Source of the DNA: Bacteroidota bacterium
GTDB taxonomy: Bacteria; Bacteroidota; Kryptoniia; Kryptoniales; JAKASW01
Direction of reading: 5' to 3'
Assembly (NCBI GenBank): GCA_021796055.1
Contig: JAJYOS010000050.1
Span: 1 to 14,839 of the forward strand
Length of the DNA stretch: 14,839 nt
Below the pieces are notes generated by a model. The model ran no database searches, was not told the origin of the DNA, and saw only the letters and a list, made by a program, of their open reading frames with translations. Each line of letters opens with the position of its first letter. Position 1 is the stretch's first letter. Position numbers and translations under genes: made by a program. This document shows, piece after piece, positions 13,937-14,839 of the stretch.

Positions 13937-14832
13937 GACCGGCGGGCGAGAGGTTAGTGAAATTCATAGTCAACCCGGTTTCGGGCAATGGAAGAACCAG
14001 ACGGGTCCTACCGAAACTGGTTCAGTTGGCGAAGAAGCTCGGAATGAAATTTGACGTGGAGATCACGCAGGCTCCTCAGCACGCGACTGAACTTGCCAGT
14101 GAACATTCATCAGAGTTCGACATAATTGTAGCTGTTGGTGGAGACGGAACAGTAAACGAAGTTGCCGCCGGAGCGCTTCTGTCCGGTGCGGCGATGGGTG
14201 TCATACCTACAGGAACCGGCAACGACTTCATACGGGCGGTCGGCAGGTTGAAGAACCTCCACGATTATTTTCAGCGACTCATCGCGGGCAAAGTGAAGCC
14301 GCTCGACGTTGGGGTGCTGACCCTAAAGAACGCCGACCTCATTTTTGTAAACGGAATCGGCGTCGGTTTCGACGCGGAAGTTGCGCGAGAGAGTCTGAGT
14401 GTGCGCAGGCTTAGAGGACTATCGCGATATTTGTATTCGGTTGTCAGAACGCTCTACAAGTACAAGGCCGCTCAGATGAGGATCAGGCTTGATGAACGGA
14501 TCCTCGACGGTAAAACCTATCTTGCCGCGATCGGGAACGGCATCTCCGCCGGAGGCGGGTTTCTCCTTACTCCGAACGCGGTTCTGGATGACGGTCTTCT
14601 CGATGCCTGCATTGTTTCCGATGTGTCTGTCCCTCGAGTTATACAGGTGATTCCGAGCGTCCTTGCCGGGACGCACACGAAGCATCATGAAGTGACGATG
14701 ACAAGGGCGAAGCTGATCAGCGTCGAGAGCGAACGCCCCGTCTCTATTCACCGCGACGGCGAGGTCCCGCCGGAGAGAGTCGACTCCTTCGAGATGCGGA
14801 TTAAGCCTCGTTGTCTGAATATGGTTGTCTGA
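13933..14832 (+). CDS. Diacylglycerol kinase family lipid kinase (DAGK catalytic domain, YegS/DgkB-like)
   Basis: This 299-residue protein has the complete fold of soluble bacterial lipid kinases. 'FIVNPVSGNGR' (11-21) opens the domain, 'VAVGGDGTVNEV' (67-78) is the nucleotide-binding signature, and 'GVIPTGTGNDFIRAVG' (89-104) is the second one. 'PLDVGVL' and 'NGIGVGFDAEVA' follow, then a C-terminal beta-sandwich ending in 'PVSIHRDGEVPP'. The family phosphorylates diacylglycerol or related lipids with ATP, usually to recycle diacylglycerol into phospholipid synthesis; the exact lipid is not readable. It is complete and ends seven bases before the window edge. ATG 13933 overlaps the exchanger stop (ATGA); GTG 13957, eight residues downstream with GAGAGG close before it, is an alternative start. 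It is the fourth gene of the overlapping cassette. Confidence 0.87.
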   Translation: MRPAGERLVKFIVNPVSGNGRTRRVLPKLVQLAKKLGMKFDVEITQAPQHATELASEHSSEFDIIVAVGGDGTVNEVAAGALLSGAAMGVIPTGTGNDFIRAVGRLKNLHDYFQRLIAGKVKPLDVGVLTLKNADLIFVNGIGVGFDAEVARESLSVRRLRGLSRYLYSVVRTLYKYKAAQMRIRLDERILDGKTYLAAIGNGISAGGGFLLTPNAVLDDGLLDACIVSDVSVPRVIQVIPSVLAGTHTKHHEVTMTRAKLISVESERPVSIHRDGEVPPERVDSFEMRIKPRCLNMVV

Positions 14833-14839
14833 AGGAAGC

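Overview
The window looks like ordinary chromosome from a Gram-negative bacterium. It carries both inner-membrane permeases of the lipopolysaccharide exporter (LptF and LptG), so the cell has an LPS-type outer membrane. Gene density is high, base composition looks near 50% GC by eye, and several genes start with GTG or TTG. The mixture of genes (a long LptF, an SGLT-like symporter with a small membrane partner, an ACSL-type acyl-CoA synthetase, a tryptophanase, and a short 'MGTQQLL' membrane-anchored protein) fits the Bacteroidota/Chlorobi/Ignavibacteria side of the FCB superphylum. That placement is inference from family resemblance. I see no rRNA, tRNA, CRISPR array, insertion sequence or phage gene.

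Layout. At the left edge (1-228, +) is the C-terminal end of an ABC-transporter ATPase. It converges on a leftward lptF-lptG pair (2816-339), whose stop and start codons abut. A 256-bp divergent spacer (2817-3072) holds promoter-like motifs facing both ways with overlapping -10 boxes. Everything to the right is on the + strand. First come a sodium:solute symporter and a 75-residue two-helix protein (3073-4946). Then, behind a 289-bp leader with candidate short ORFs, come a long-chain acyl-CoA synthetase and a class III aminotransferase (5236-8250), closed by a probable intrinsic terminator (8339-8370).

Next is a single-pass membrane protein whose stop overlaps the start of a tryptophanase (8398-10157), then a zinc-ribbon/Yip1-type membrane protein (10201-10911). 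The last block (10952-14832) is a tightly coupled cassette: NanE-type epimerase, a 2,4-diaminopentanoate-dehydrogenase-like oxidoreductase, a divergent CaCA-family cation exchanger, and a diacylglycerol-kinase-type lipid kinase, with 17-, 4- and 4-nt overlaps.

The LPS-transport pair and the symporter pair are understandable units. The acyl-CoA synthetase/aminotransferase pair and the final cassette have no obvious shared pathway. The cassette, and the translationally coupled anchor-tryptophanase pair, are the best candidates here for undescribed functional links. I did not find a clear-cut novel system such as a defence island, mobile element or biosynthetic cluster.
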